Of a stretch of 64,000 bases of DNA, positions 1 through 8,720 are shown piece after piece. Under the pieces are notes generated by a model that was not told the origin of the DNA, made no database searches, and was given only the letters and a program-made list of their open reading frames with translations. The DNA comes from a virus. The stretch lies in IMG/VR virus record IMGVR_UViG_3300027834_000005, positions 248,001 through 312,000 of that record. One strand, given 5' to 3'. Position 1 is the first letter of the stretch; each line of letters begins with the position of its first letter. The position numbers and the translations under genes are program-made.

Positions 1-543
1 GACTCTGTGAAGGATGTCGTGTCCACAGTCTTTGACTGGGACAGAGAAATGATGGAAGGCGCAACGCCTGAGTCAAGAGAATTTAGGGATGCAGTCGATC
101 AAGACTGGTCCGATATGTTAGGCGTAGAAATGTTTTCTCCTAGAAAAGCCATGCAGATGGTTGGCACGGATACGTTTAGAAATCACTTTAATAATAATAT
201 CTGGGTTTATAATACGATGCGTCGTGCGTCAAAGTACGAAAATACAGTAATCAGTGACGTAAGATTCGTCAATGAAGCTAACGCAATATTAGATGCCGGT
301 GGAGTTTTGATAAGAGTGTTTGGCAGCAAGACACCGTCGTGGTATGATGTGGCTCAAATGGCTGCTGAAGGCGACGAGATCTCTGAAATGTACATGGAGT
401 CCCACTATCCACACGTGCACAGAAGTGAATGGGATTGCGCAGCAGTAGAGGCCAATTACGTGATTGAGAACACCGGCACCAAGGATGATCTTAATAGTGT
501 AGTACTTGAAGTGCACGAAAGTGTGGAGGCTGTTAGACAATAA
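1..543 (+). CDS. 1: Deoxynucleoside monophosphate kinase (T4 gp1-like), 5' partial
   Basis: The frame is open from base 1, so this is the C-terminal ~180 codons of a gene that starts upstream; the GTG at 7 is probably internal. The segment around RKAMQMVGTDTFRN followed by ENTVISDVRFVNEANAI resembles the C-terminal half of T4-type dNMP kinases, which phosphorylate dGMP, dTMP and hydroxymethyl-dCMP for the phage dNTP pool. The P-loop would lie outside the window. It fits the later NrdAB, ThyA and DHFR genes. Family assignment is from motif recall, not a search. Confidence 0.75.
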   Translation, partial: DSVKDVVSTVFDWDREMMEGATPESREFRDAVDQDWSDMLGVEMFSPRKAMQMVGTDTFRNHFNNNIWVYNTMRRASKYENTVISDVRFVNEANAILDAGGVLIRVFGSKTPSWYDVAQMAAEGDEISEMYMESHYPHVHRSEWDCAAVEANYVIENTGTKDDLNSVVLEVHESVEAVRQ

Positions 544-568
544 CCTATTCTGTTTGGGGTAGGTTTGA
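542..568 (+). terminator. Weak stem-loop terminator after the kinase gene
   Basis: Bases 542-550 can pair with 557-565 (two G-T pairs) around a short loop, starting at the stop codon and followed by only a short T run. It separates the kinase from the late-promoted sheath gene. The poor T-tract makes termination uncertain. Confidence 0.35.
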
Positions 569-578
569 AGACCATTAT

Positions 579-586
579 GATAAATA
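579..586 (+). promoter_or_regulatory. Late-type promoter box GATAAATA upstream of sheath
   Basis: GATAAATA differs from the T4 late promoter TATAAATA only at the first base. With T4 geometry transcription would start near 592, giving a ~29-nt leader with a Shine-Dalgarno (TAGGAG) before the ATG at 621. The same box recurs before most structural genes here. Confidence 0.75.
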
Positions 587-620
587 CCTGTAGATTTTAT
601 AAACTATTAGGAGATTATCA

Positions 621-3353
621 ATGGCAAATCTTGTGTCACCAGGTTCACTGGTAACAGTCACCGATGAAAGCTTTACGGTTGGTACAGGTCCAGGCACTGT
701 TCCACTTATCTTTATGGCTACGGGCCAAGATAAATTGAACTCTGCTGGGGACGGTATCGCTGAAGGAACAACAAAGCAAAATGCCGGTAAATTATTCTTA
801 ATTTCTTCTCAGAGGGAATTATTACAAACATACGGACTACCCGACTTCAATGAAGTAGGCGGTAATTCACTAAACGCATTCCCATTAAATGAATACGGTC
901 TTTTGGCTGCGCATTCATATATGGGCATTGCAAACAGAGCTTATTGCTTAAGAGCAGACGTAGATCTAGACCAAATGGTGCCTTCTGATGTGCCACCTAC
1001 TTCATCGCCTACAAGCGGAACTTACTGGTTAGATGCTAATGGCGTCGATGCTGGAATGTTCGTTAGAGCTTCTGGAACATGGGTTAAAACTTCCGTTTAC
1101 ATGTACGATGGGATCGTTGACGAAAATACTGGTGCCCCTTTAGCTGCGCCTAACAACGAAGAATATGTAATGGTTGTCGGTAAAGTGGATATCACTACCG
1201 AAATTATTGAAAACCAAATCTGGAGACAGGTTGCTGGTGTTGGATACGTTAGAATGAACGACCAAACTATCTCTGAAGATCTTCAGTATAGTAAAGTTTG
1301 GCCTTCACTTCGTAGCAACGCAACTGCTCTTGTTGACGGTGACTACTGGATTAGCACGGACATTGCTGAGTACGACTTAAGCGTTTATAGCGCGACAAGT
1401 GGTAGTTTTGTAATTCAAACTGCTCCATTATTCGAAACAACTGCATTAGCTAATGACTTCTACGGAACTCCGGTAGCTGGCGATTTGTTCGTACAGTACA
1501 ACTCTGAAGATTTAGATCCAGCAACTTCTACAGTTTTCCAACATGCTATTCGTAGACATAACGGTAAAGCTACAGTTGAAGTTATTTCTACTCATCAGTT
1601 CTCTGTAACAAACCCAATGATCGCATCTGTTAGTTTTAACGGTGGCGCACCTATCGCTATCAACGAAATTACTGCACAAGCTGCGGCATTATATATTAAC
1701 CAAGCCTTAGTAACTCAAGGTAGCACAAACATCGAAGCTAGAGATGCAAACGGAACATTAGTTATTGCTGAACTGAATGGTGATGATTTAGATATTGACG
1801 TTACAAGCGGAAGCATGGGTATCCCATCAGACGTATATAGTAACTGGGAATCTTTATCTTATGAAGCTTCTTTATCTGCTCCTATTGGTGACCTTCCAGA
1901 AGGTACGCTTTGGTATAGCGCTGATTTTAAAGCTGATGTTATCATTGCTAACAATGGTGCTTGGGAAGAACTTCCATGGCCTGTACATGTACAGCCTGAC
2001 GCTCCAACAGCTCAATTTGAAAATGAAGTATGGATTGATTCAGATCAACTTTCTGATTATCCTGTGATGTATAAGTCTGATAGCTCTCTTAAGTGGGTTC
2101 TAGTAGACAATGCTGACCAGAGTACTCCAAACGGTGCTGTATTCGCAGACGCTAGACAAGAGCCATTGTACCCAGAAGGTCCAGTAGTTCCACCTCTACC
2201 TGTTATCACTCCGTCTCAAACTGCTAACTCTTTAGATAGTGACGCGCCTGACGCATTAGCTTACCCTACTGGTATCCTATTGTTCAATACACGTTACTCT
2301 ACTCGCGTAGTTAAAGAATGGAAACATGACCATGCTTATAAAATTGGTGATGGTCCATCTGCAATTGGTGATCGTTGGACATTGAAATCTGGCTTAAGCT
2401 ATGATGGATCTTTGATTACTGGTAACGACGCTATTAAGCAAGTTGTTGTTGAAGCTATGGCTGCTGCTATTGCGAGTAACGATGACATTAGAGCTGAAGC
2501 TGTGTTCTATAACCTAATCGCTGCACCTGGATATCCTGAGTTAATGGACGAGATGGTTGCATTGAATATCGACAGAAAAGAAACTGCATTCATCCTTGGT
2601 GATACGCCAATGACATTGAAGCCAAGTGGTACTGCTCTACAAGAGTGGGCATCTAACGCTAATGTTGTTCCTTCTACTGGTGATGACGGTTTAACTACTT
2701 CTGATGAAAATTTAGGTGTGTTCTATCCTTCTGGATTAGCGACTAACTTAGACGGTAACGAAGTTGTTGTTCCTGCTTCTCATATGGAACTTAGAACTTT
2801 CGCGTATAATGATCAAGTAGCTTACCCATGGTTTGCTCCAGCTGGTCTACAACGTGGCGTTATTCAGAATGCTTCAAGTGTTGGTTATGTTGATGATGAA
2901 GGTGAATACGTTGCAGTATCCTTGAACGAAGGACAACGTGATGTACTTTATACTAACAGCCTTAACCCTATCAGAACTATTCCTAACAGTGGCGTAGTAA
3001 ACTGGGGTCAAAAAACTCGTAGTCCTGTTCCTAACAGTGCATTGTCCAGAATCAATGTGGCTCGTTTGATCAACTATATGAGATATCAATTAGATCGTTT
3101 GGTTCAGCCATTCATCTTTGAGCCTAATGACGCACAGACTCGCGGTAACGTGAAGACTGCTGTAGATTCATTCATGGCTGAGTTGGTAACTCTACGTGGC
3201 GTAACTGACTTCGTAGTTGTTTGTGATCAAAGCAATAACACTCCAGATCGTATTGATCGTAATGAGTTGTGGATTGACATCGCAATCGTGCCTACTAAAG
3301 CAATTGAATTTGTTTATATTCCTATTCGTATTAAGTCTACTGGCTCAATCTAA
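621..3353 (+). CDS. 18: Tail sheath protein (T4 gp18-like)
   Basis: Contractile tail sheath subunit. It polymerises around the tail tube and contracts to drive the tube through the host envelope. The N-terminus (MANLVSPGSLVTVTDES) and the C-terminal part (FVVVCDQSNNTPDRID then IEFVYIPIRIKSTGSI) are typical of myovirus sheath proteins. At 910 aa it is longer than T4 gp18 (659 aa); the extra length lies in the middle (about residues 120-570), the surface-exposed variable region of sheaths. Start set by the TAGGAG site and late promoter. A strong terminator follows. gp19 normally follows directly but is displaced by a two-gene island. Confidence 0.95.
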   Translation: MANLVSPGSLVTVTDESFTVGTGPGTVPLIFMATGQDKLNSAGDGIAEGTTKQNAGKLFLISSQRELLQTYGLPDFNEVGGNSLNAFPLNEYGLLAAHSYMGIANRAYCLRADVDLDQMVPSDVPPTSSPTSGTYWLDANGVDAGMFVRASGTWVKTSVYMYDGIVDENTGAPLAAPNNEEYVMVVGKVDITTEIIENQIWRQVAGVGYVRMNDQTISEDLQYSKVWPSLRSNATALVDGDYWISTDIAEYDLSVYSATSGSFVIQTAPLFETTALANDFYGTPVAGDLFVQYNSEDLDPATSTVFQHAIRRHNGKATVEVISTHQFSVTNPMIASVSFNGGAPIAINEITAQAAALYINQALVTQGSTNIEARDANGTLVIAELNGDDLDIDVTSGSMGIPSDVYSNWESLSYEASLSAPIGDLPEGTLWYSADFKADVIIANNGAWEELPWPVHVQPDAPTAQFENEVWIDSDQLSDYPVMYKSDSSLKWVLVDNADQSTPNGAVFADARQEPLYPEGPVVPPLPVITPSQTANSLDSDAPDALAYPTGILLFNTRYSTRVVKEWKHDHAYKIGDGPSAIGDRWTLKSGLSYDGSLITGNDAIKQVVVEAMAAAIASNDDIRAEAVFYNLIAAPGYPELMDEMVALNIDRKETAFILGDTPMTLKPSGTALQEWASNANVVPSTGDDGLTTSDENLGVFYPSGLATNLDGNEVVVPASHMELRTFAYNDQVAYPWFAPAGLQRGVIQNASSVGYVDDEGEYVAVSLNEGQRDVLYTNSLNPIRTIPNSGVVNWGQKTRSPVPNSALSRINVARLINYMRYQLDRLVQPFIFEPNDAQTRGNVKTAVDSFMAELVTLRGVTDFVVVCDQSNNTPDRIDRNELWIDIAIVPTKAIEFVYIPIRIKSTGSI

Positions 3354-3384
3354 TAAGTATAATATATAATAATAAGAACTTCAG

Positions 3385-3407
3385 ACCCGCTACGGCGGGT
3401 TTTTTTA
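3385..3407 (+). terminator. Rho-independent terminator after sheath gene
   Basis: Stem ACCCGC/GCGGGT with a TACG loop followed by seven T residues. It closes the sheath transcription unit and isolates the following two-gene island. Confidence 0.9.
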
Positions 3408-3410
3408 TGC

Positions 3411-3439
3411 TTGCGTATAAGTGAAATTTGTTGTAATAT
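3411..3439 (+). promoter_or_regulatory. Putative sigma70-type promoter
   Basis: TTGCGT (3411-3416), 17-bp spacer, TAATAT (3434-3439), starting four bases after the sheath terminator. Predicted start near 3446, with GGGAGA and an ATG at 3469 downstream. The 17-bp spacing matches the other host-type promoters of the window. Confidence 0.5.
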
Positions 3440-3468
3440 TACCGACATTATGTATTGGGAGAAATAAT

Positions 3469-3840
3469 ATGTGTATTAAAGAATACGCAATCAAAGAATT
3501 TAACGAAATTGCTTGTCTTTATGGAACAGATAAAGATGAAGGCGTGATAGAAGCCCTAATGGATAGGCTAAGCACGTTAGTAGAATATTTGTGTCTATGT
3601 AAAGAGAACCATGTTTTTACGGAAGCTGATAAAAAGCTAGTGAAAGACTTTATGGTTACAGGGTATGATCTCAAAAATGGATCTGTGGAAGATATGATTG
3701 AGCCTTTTCCAGATTATTTAGTGGTAGTGCCAATTTTGGTATTGGTGTTACGCTGGCATAAAATGCCTTTGGGAATGGCAAGCCGTGCATTCAAAGATGT
3801 CTTCCATCCTGTGTATGGCGTTTTAATACTTGATGATTAG
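3469..3840 (+). CDS. Hypothetical protein in the sheath-tube island
   Basis: A 123-aa protein of unknown function. I chose the ATG at 3469 (MCIKEYAIKEF) because GGGAGA lies six bases upstream; an upstream GTG at 3421 would put the start inside the promoter. It is mostly helical in appearance, with a hydrophobic stretch near DYLVVVPILVLVLRW (about residues 84-98) that could be one membrane segment. It sits with a rhomboid protease gene between two terminators, so it may be a functional partner, for instance a membrane-bound regulator; this is inference only. Confidence 0.65.
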   Translation: MCIKEYAIKEFNEIACLYGTDKDEGVIEALMDRLSTLVEYLCLCKENHVFTEADKKLVKDFMVTGYDLKNGSVEDMIEPFPDYLVVVPILVLVLRWHKMPLGMASRAFKDVFHPVYGVLILDD

Positions 3841-3848
3841 CTATTAAG

Positions 3849-3876
3849 TTGAATATGATATATACTTGTCTAAAAT
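3849..3876 (+). promoter_or_regulatory. Putative sigma70-type promoter for rhomboid gene
   Basis: TTGAAT (3849-3854), 16-bp spacer, TAAAAT (3871-3876), then TTAGGAG as ribosome site and ATG at 3889. It gives the rhomboid gene host-type (early) expression inside an otherwise late-promoted structural region. The leader is very short (about 6 nt), so the -10 and ribosome site nearly abut. Confidence 0.5.
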
Positions 3877-3888
3877 TAGGAGATACCC

Positions 3889-4512
3889 ATGGATCTACAG
3901 CGTCGATATTCACCCAATGCAGTAACTACTTTACTGTCCATAAATGCAGCAGTTTTTATTTACACGTTCTTCTTCGGTAATATGATGGATTATGCCGCGT
4001 ACTCATGGGTACATGAAAGTTTCAAACTAGAAATGGTATTCACACATATGTTCGTACATAGTGGAATACTACATTTCGCATTCAATATGTTAGGTCTGTT
4101 TATGTTCGGTTCCCTAGTTGAGATGCGCTTGGGAACGGGACGATTCTATATGATGTATTTCCTCGCTGGACTATTTGCATATTTCCTCCATTGCGCGTTA
4201 GGTAGTCCCGCTGGTGGTATGGTAGGGGCATCTGGTGCCATAATGGGAGTATTAGGCGCATTCGTAGTTCTTAAGCCCAAAGAAAAGATCATCTTTATTC
4301 TGTTACCTTTTTGGCCAATCGAGGCTTGGAAGTTAATGTGTGCGTTAATGCTTATTGAGACTGTAATGGGATTTACCGGCGTCATGTCAGGTATTGGTCA
4401 CTTCGCTCATGTCGGTGGATTCATAGTAGGTGTGTCTACGATGTTAATATTGTTCGAAGGGCATAGATATATGTTAATCCATAGTATTAAGGTAATGCTT
4501 AAAAGAACTTAA
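3889..4512 (+). CDS. Rhomboid-family intramembrane serine protease
   Basis: A 207-aa polytopic membrane protein with the rhomboid signatures in order: H62 and N66 in GILHFAFNM (oxyanion region), catalytic serine S115 in GASGAIMG, and catalytic histidine H174 in GHFAHVGG. About six hydrophobic helices are visible, as in a minimal bacterial rhomboid without extra domains. Rhomboids cut single-pass membrane proteins within the bilayer, so the likely site is the host inner membrane. All catalytic residues are present, so it is probably active. It lies between the sheath and tube genes, has its own promoter and is followed by a terminator, consistent with an acquired cargo gene. The substrate is unknown. 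Confidence 0.93.
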   Translation: MDLQRRYSPNAVTTLLSINAAVFIYTFFFGNMMDYAAYSWVHESFKLEMVFTHMFVHSGILHFAFNMLGLFMFGSLVEMRLGTGRFYMMYFLAGLFAYFLHCALGSPAGGMVGASGAIMGVLGAFVVLKPKEKIIFILLPFWPIEAWKLMCALMLIETVMGFTGVMSGIGHFAHVGGFIVGVSTMLILFEGHRYMLIHSIKVMLKRT

Positions 4513-4518
4513 CGATAT

Positions 4519-4542
4519 ATGGCCACTCAGATGGCCATTTTA
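4519..4542 (+). terminator. Terminator after rhomboid gene
   Basis: Perfect 7-bp stem ATGGCCA/TGGCCAT with loop CTCAGA, followed by TTT. It closes the island before the tail-tube late promoter. Confidence 0.7.
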
Positions 4543-4570
4543 ATGCCGACTGATAAAACTCCTCCAAAGT

Positions 4571-4578
4571 GATAAATA
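4571..4578 (+). promoter_or_regulatory. Late-type promoter box GATAAATA upstream of tail tube
   Basis: GATAAATACTGG with predicted start near 4584 and a strong ribosome site (GGAGGAAAG) before the ATG at 4612. Same architecture as the sheath promoter. Confidence 0.75.
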
Positions 4579-4611
4579 CTGGTAGTATATATTAACGGAG
4601 GAAAGACATAT

Positions 4612-5259
4612 ATGTCTACTTTATCAAAATTCGGTGTACAGGTTGCTCCTGGCGTTGGCGGTATTTTACAGCCTAAACTACCTTATAGATTCAGAGTTAG
4701 GTTCTATGGGTTCGGTGTATCTGGCGCAGACACATCCAAGTTAGTTCAGAATGTAGAATCATGTTCAAGACCTAAATTCAGCCAAGAACAAGTTGAAGTT
4801 CATTCTTATAATTCAAGAATTCGCGTTGGCTCTAAAGTTGACTGGGATGAATTGACCTTAGTAGTAAGAGATGACATTACGAATGGTTCTGTATCTTTAA
4901 TTGGTCAGCAAATTCAGAAACAATTTAACTTCTTTGAACAAACTAGTGCTATTGCTGGTAACGATTATAAGTTCAGAATGGAAATTGAATCATTAGACGG
5001 TACTCACGGTTCTGCTTTAGAAGTATGGAACGTAGAAGGCGCATGGTTAACAAGTGTTGAGTATGGTCAAGGCGATTACACTAGTACTAGTGAATCACAG
5101 AAAGTTACTATGACTGTTCGTTTCGACAACGCAACTCATGTATCTGGTAATAACGAGAACGTTGTGACTGATGGCGGTGATCCATTCACTCAGGAAGATC
5201 AAACCGTAATCGGTAACTTAGGTAACGCATTAGGCGGATTTGGCGATCCTACAACCTAA
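4612..5259 (+). CDS. 19: Tail tube protein (T4 gp19-like)
   Basis: A 215-aa tail tube subunit, which forms the inner tube through which DNA is ejected. Family cues are the PYRFRVRFYGFGV start of the beta-sandwich, the central KVDWDELTLVVRDDITN and the C-terminal QKVTMTVRFDNATHV strand. T4 gp19 is 163 aa; the extra length is a C-terminal Asp/Gly/Asn-rich tail. A GGAGGAAAG ribosome site and late promoter precede it. The next gene starts on its last base. Confidence 0.9.
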   Translation: MSTLSKFGVQVAPGVGGILQPKLPYRFRVRFYGFGVSGADTSKLVQNVESCSRPKFSQEQVEVHSYNSRIRVGSKVDWDELTLVVRDDITNGSVSLIGQQIQKQFNFFEQTSAIAGNDYKFRMEIESLDGTHGSALEVWNVEGAWLTSVEYGQGDYTSTSESQKVTMTVRFDNATHVSGNNENVVTDGGDPFTQEDQTVIGNLGNALGGFGDPTT

Positions 5260-6575
5260 TGGGCATACTTAATTCACTTGGTGGTGCCGTATCTAAGGGT
5301 GCCACTAGCCTATGGAATGATTTAACAGGTGCCCAAGTAGAGTTATTCTTCAAAGACTCGGAGCAAACATCGTTTGACTTCGGGCAGAAGAGCGCATACT
5401 ACTTGGACGGACAACCACGTCTTAAATTCCAGTATTTCGCAAAGATAAAACTTAACCCTTTAGCCACTGATGGTAATGGTGATAAGTTTGTTGATCAGTA
5501 CTTGAATAAAGACGAAGTTGCCATGTTAGTTCCACTTGTCAGGTCGGTAGAATTACCTTCAATGACCATGGACACTAATATGCTGAACCAGTATAATCAC
5601 TGGAGAACATCTCAGACTAAGATTAAATTTGAGCCTGTTACTATGGAGATGCATGACGTCGCCGATGGTAAGACTCTTAGATTTTGGGAGATGTACTACG
5701 AGTATTATTTCAAGGATAACTTCTTAGATCTAAGTCAATTACCGAAAGAAACTGCTAAAGATTTTGATTCTAGCGGTAGTATATTGGACAGTGGAAGCGC
5801 ATACCTAGACTCAATAGTACATGGAGATAGCGAGGAATCTTTTGGTGGGGAATCTACCCCTACAGATCCTAAACTTTCTTTTGTTGATGGCACGCCAGAA
5901 TACGCTCAGCCTAATGCATATTCCGAAAAGTTCGATCCTATGCACGGTTTTAACTTAGAAACAGTCAAAAATCAAAAACATCTAATAGATTACGTTGAGA
6001 TATACCAGTTTCACGCCGGTAGATGGTCCGTGGTGCATTTAGTTAAGCCAGTGATCTCCAAGTTCCAACATGATACGCTGAGCTATGAGGACACTTCAGA
6101 CACCGCCAAGATGACATTCACTTTCGAATACGAATATGCTCTTTATCATAACTACTACACATTGTTTGATGAAGATGACACGAGAGAGAAGACTGGCGCT
6201 AAAGATTATTTCAAATTTAGTAATGGGTTGGAAATTGATCATCCGCCTAACTCGTCTGATTTCAATATTAGAAAGCGTAGAGCTGGTGATGCACCGGCAC
6301 TAAAAGAAGAATTTGGTACATTACCCAATGAGAGTTTATTAGGTAATCTAGTTTCCGACGTATCGGACATATTAACAACGTCTCCAGATAAGATAGGTGA
6401 TGCGGTTGTTAAAGGTGTTACCACAGGTGAGTGGGAATCCCCGATTGACGTTGAATCTATAAAAAATAGTTTCAAAAACAAAGGCGTTAATGGCATACAG
6501 ACCATAAGTACTAAAAACCTTAAGGCTACAGCGTCAGGATCATCTAAGGCTTTTGTAGATTTTAGGAGAACGTAA
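5259..6575 (+). CDS. Tail-tube-related structural protein (possibly gp54-like baseplate tube initiator)
   Basis: A 438-aa protein directly after the tube gene, overlapping it by one base. Residues ~70-190 (RLKFQYFAKIKLNP, LVRSVELPSMTMDT, ADGKTLRFWEMYYEYYF) resemble the tube fold used by gp19 and the tube-initiation proteins gp48/gp54. A second related segment lies near residues 245-310 (YVEIYQFHAGRWSVVHLVKP, MTFTFEYEYALYHNYYTL). The C-terminal ~120 residues are low in recognisable features. I infer a tube cap or baseplate-tube junction protein. The exact T4 counterpart is uncertain. Confidence 0.6.
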   Translation: MGILNSLGGAVSKGATSLWNDLTGAQVELFFKDSEQTSFDFGQKSAYYLDGQPRLKFQYFAKIKLNPLATDGNGDKFVDQYLNKDEVAMLVPLVRSVELPSMTMDTNMLNQYNHWRTSQTKIKFEPVTMEMHDVADGKTLRFWEMYYEYYFKDNFLDLSQLPKETAKDFDSSGSILDSGSAYLDSIVHGDSEESFGGESTPTDPKLSFVDGTPEYAQPNAYSEKFDPMHGFNLETVKNQKHLIDYVEIYQFHAGRWSVVHLVKPVISKFQHDTLSYEDTSDTAKMTFTFEYEYALYHNYYTLFDEDDTREKTGAKDYFKFSNGLEIDHPPNSSDFNIRKRRAGDAPALKEEFGTLPNESLLGNLVSDVSDILTTSPDKIGDAVVKGVTTGEWESPIDVESIKNSFKNKGVNGIQTISTKNLKATASGSSKAFVDFRRT

Positions 6576-7024
6576 TGGCTGAACGATTCAGTACGCAATT
6601 CTTAAAGCAGCAAGGTGCTAGGAGGAAAACTGTTGAAGACGCAGGACGCCTAGTGAATACGTTTCAAGACAGAAAAGGTTTTGAGCACGCACTTAACGCT
6701 GCTAACACTGCATTAATGGATAAGACGTTAGTGTCTTCTTCTCTAAATTCGGAGCAATACTTTTTTGCAAAGAGTTTTTTTCAGCAAAGAGGTTTAACTG
6801 AGACCACTGCCGCGACCATGGCGGTCCTATCTATGGATGCCGCTAAAATAATGGAAGTTAGCGTTATGGTATTCTTGGAACCAATGAGAAAGAACCCTGA
6901 TGCCAATCTGGATTTTGAAGCCTACGTAGCTGCTAATTTATTCAGACCAAACTCATCGCAGCAAACATACTTATTGCAAAAAGAAAATGTTAATAGCTTG
7001 CGTAGTAGAGACATTTTACCGTGA
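6575..7024 (+). CDS. Hypothetical virion-associated protein
   Basis: A 149-aa protein encoded between the tube-like gene and gp4 and translationally coupled to both (1-bp and 4-bp overlaps). It looks alpha-helical with no membrane segment or known motif. Position in the late tail/head operon suggests a structural or assembly role. I do not recognise the family. Confidence 0.65.
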   Translation: MAERFSTQFLKQQGARRKTVEDAGRLVNTFQDRKGFEHALNAANTALMDKTLVSSSLNSEQYFFAKSFFQQRGLTETTAATMAVLSMDAAKIMEVSVMVFLEPMRKNPDANLDFEAYVAANLFRPNSSQQTYLLQKENVNSLRSRDILP

Positions 7025-7446
7025 GTAAGACACTAAAAGGTTTTTTTGAAGCAAAGAATGTTGGTAAGACTGGCACACCTAGGCCATATTACAAATCTTC
7101 ATGGGAGTTAGCTTTCATGAGGATGTGTGATGAGCATCCAGCTATCGTAAGTTGGGCATATGAGCCGATTAAGATCCCATATATGAATCCCTTCACTCAT
7201 AAGAGCACAGTGTACGTACCTGATTTTCTGGTTGTCTTTGTAGATAAACAGCAGAACCAAAAAGTACAGCTCATTGAAGTAAAACCATCCAAACAAGCAC
7301 ATATTGGCAATGCTAAGTCCAAAGATGATAAGTTGCAGTTAGCACTTAATGCGTCGAAATGGGAAGCAGCCAGTAAGTATGCAAAATCACATGGTATGAC
7401 GTTCAGAATAGTAACTGAATACGATATCTATAGAAATCCAAAATAA
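7021..7446 (+). CDS. 4: Head completion protein (T4 gp4-like nuclease fold)
   Basis: A 141-aa homolog of T4 gp4, which completes filled heads so tails can join. The N-terminal block PYYKSSWELAFMRMCDEHP and the following PIKIPYMNP...YVPDFLV correspond to the conserved gp4 region, a TnsA/restriction-endonuclease-like fold; VYVPDF with a later IEVKPSK supplies the PD...ExK-type residues. It starts with GTG overlapping the previous stop. T4 gp4 is 150 aa, so the length matches. Confidence 0.85.
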   Translation: MSKTLKGFFEAKNVGKTGTPRPYYKSSWELAFMRMCDEHPAIVSWAYEPIKIPYMNPFTHKSTVYVPDFLVVFVDKQQNQKVQLIEVKPSKQAHIGNAKSKDDKLQLALNASKWEAASKYAKSHGMTFRIVTEYDIYRNPK

Positions 7447-7481
7447 TCATCCCACGTTATTATGTCATTGTCTTTACGTGG

Positions 7482-7489
7482 CATAAATA
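7482..7489 (+). promoter_or_regulatory. Late-type promoter box CATAAATA upstream of small terminase
   Basis: CATAAATA with predicted start near 7495, followed by AGAGGA and the ATG at 7510. One of three C-variants of the late box. Confidence 0.6.
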
Positions 7490-7509
7490 ATGACATAGAG
7501 GACACAGTC

Positions 7510-8004
7510 ATGACAAAAAAATTAGCAGAAACCTTAAATTTAGCAGACCCTGAAGATATGGAAGGAAACGAGCCTGAAGATATCAGAAGCGTTGACGACG
7601 TATTAGAAGAAGCGGAACTCATCAAAGAGGAACTAGCAACGACTGATAAAATAGACAATGCTCTAGCTTCTGTTGAGAGTTTACAACAACACGACGTTGA
7701 GATGGATGACATTGCAGAGAAAGCATTACAGTCATATAAAGATCTTTGTGACTTGAGTATGAATATGCAAGATAACTACGTTGCTAGGCTATATGAAGTA
7801 TCTAATGGAATGTTGAATACGGCATTAAAGGCTAGAGACTCGAAAATAAACAGAAAATTAAAGACTATTGAGCTGCAGATGAAGAAGATGAAGTTGGATA
7901 GGGACATTGGCGGCGACGATCCTAAATCGCAGAGCGCATCAGGCGCACAGTTCGACAGGAATGAGCTTCTTAAGTTGATTAAAGACAACAGCGACAAAAA
8001 GTAA
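7510..8004 (+). CDS. 16: Terminase small subunit (T4 gp16-like)
   Basis: With the ATG at 7510 (AGAGGA six bases upstream) the protein is 164 aa, the same length as T4 gp16. An upstream ATG at 7462 would place the late promoter inside the gene. The acidic N-terminus is followed by a helical core with VEMDDIAEKALQSYKDLCDL and a long coiled-coil stretch (SKINRKLKTIELQMKKMKL), as in gp16-type small terminases that form a ring and regulate gp17. The large subunit lies 4.6 kb downstream, whereas T4 has the two genes adjacent. Confidence 0.8.
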   Translation: MTKKLAETLNLADPEDMEGNEPEDIRSVDDVLEEAELIKEELATTDKIDNALASVESLQQHDVEMDDIAEKALQSYKDLCDLSMNMQDNYVARLYEVSNGMLNTALKARDSKINRKLKTIELQMKKMKLDRDIGGDDPKSQSASGAQFDRNELLKLIKDNSDKK

Positions 8005-8023
8005 CGTATGTTTGGTTAATTCT

Positions 8024-8031
8024 GATAAATA
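8024..8031 (+). promoter_or_regulatory. Late-type promoter box GATAAATA
   Basis: GATAAATAGTAG, predicted start near 8037, then AAAGGA before the ATG at 8060. Confidence 0.7.
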
Positions 8032-8059
8032 GTAGTAAAATTAAAGGACTTTATTTGCC

Positions 8060-8719
8060 ATGCAACAGTTTGTTGATTACTACAATGCTAATAAAAAGCA
8101 ATACAAATACACCATAAAAATTGCCCAGAACGATTTAAGCGCAAATGATGCCTCGACTCTGGAGCAATATCTAGAAAGATATAATCTTCTTGAATTTAGC
8201 CCATTCAGAAAAACCCCTATCCAACAAAACCCTATCGATTTTCCTAACGTGAGAGACTGTGAAGTTTATATTAACGACATCATCGTTGAATATCCTATCA
8301 CGCCTAATGCTTTACATAGAGAAGTGTCTAGTGCCATGGGTATCAATGAGCAAAGCATTGCCATTTACTCTGAGAATGATCCTCGTAAACAATACGAAGA
8401 AGAATGGTTGGAAAGAGTAGTAGGTAATGAAGAATTCAAGGATAAGTATAAGTCTAAGTTAGGTAGTCCAGAAAACTGGGAAGTAGAGCCTGCTTACGGC
8501 GAAGATTACAATAACGAATTCCTAAAAAGCTTAAATAGTGTTAGCGATAAGACTGAAGAAGTTAATAACGCACTTAGTCCTAAAGAGAAGAGAGATAGCG
8601 AAAAAGCTAAACCTGCTGAATTTGATGGCGAAGGTACGGACGCAGTGTTGAATGATAGATGGAGAAATGCTACTGAATACTCCCCTAGAAAGAACACCTT
8701 AATGTCTAAGGGCGACTAA
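8060..8719 (+). CDS. Hypothetical late protein
   Basis: A 219-aa protein of unknown function preceded by a late promoter and AAAGGA. The first ~110 residues look globular (YKYTIKIAQNDL, then CEVYINDIIVEYPIT); the last ~70 residues are charged and probably disordered. Its place between gp16 and internal-head-type genes suggests a virion or head-assembly role. Confidence 0.65.
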   Translation: MQQFVDYYNANKKQYKYTIKIAQNDLSANDASTLEQYLERYNLLEFSPFRKTPIQQNPIDFPNVRDCEVYINDIIVEYPITPNALHREVSSAMGINEQSIAIYSENDPRKQYEEEWLERVVGNEEFKDKYKSKLGSPENWEVEPAYGEDYNNEFLKSLNSVSDKTEEVNNALSPKEKRDSEKAKPAEFDGEGTDAVLNDRWRNATEYSPRKNTLMSKGD

Positions 8720-8720
8720 T

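Noticed and set aside
1795-2067. 90-codon + strand open frame inside the sheath gene
   Set aside because: Out-of-frame shadow of gp18 with Leu-rich composition and no ribosome site.
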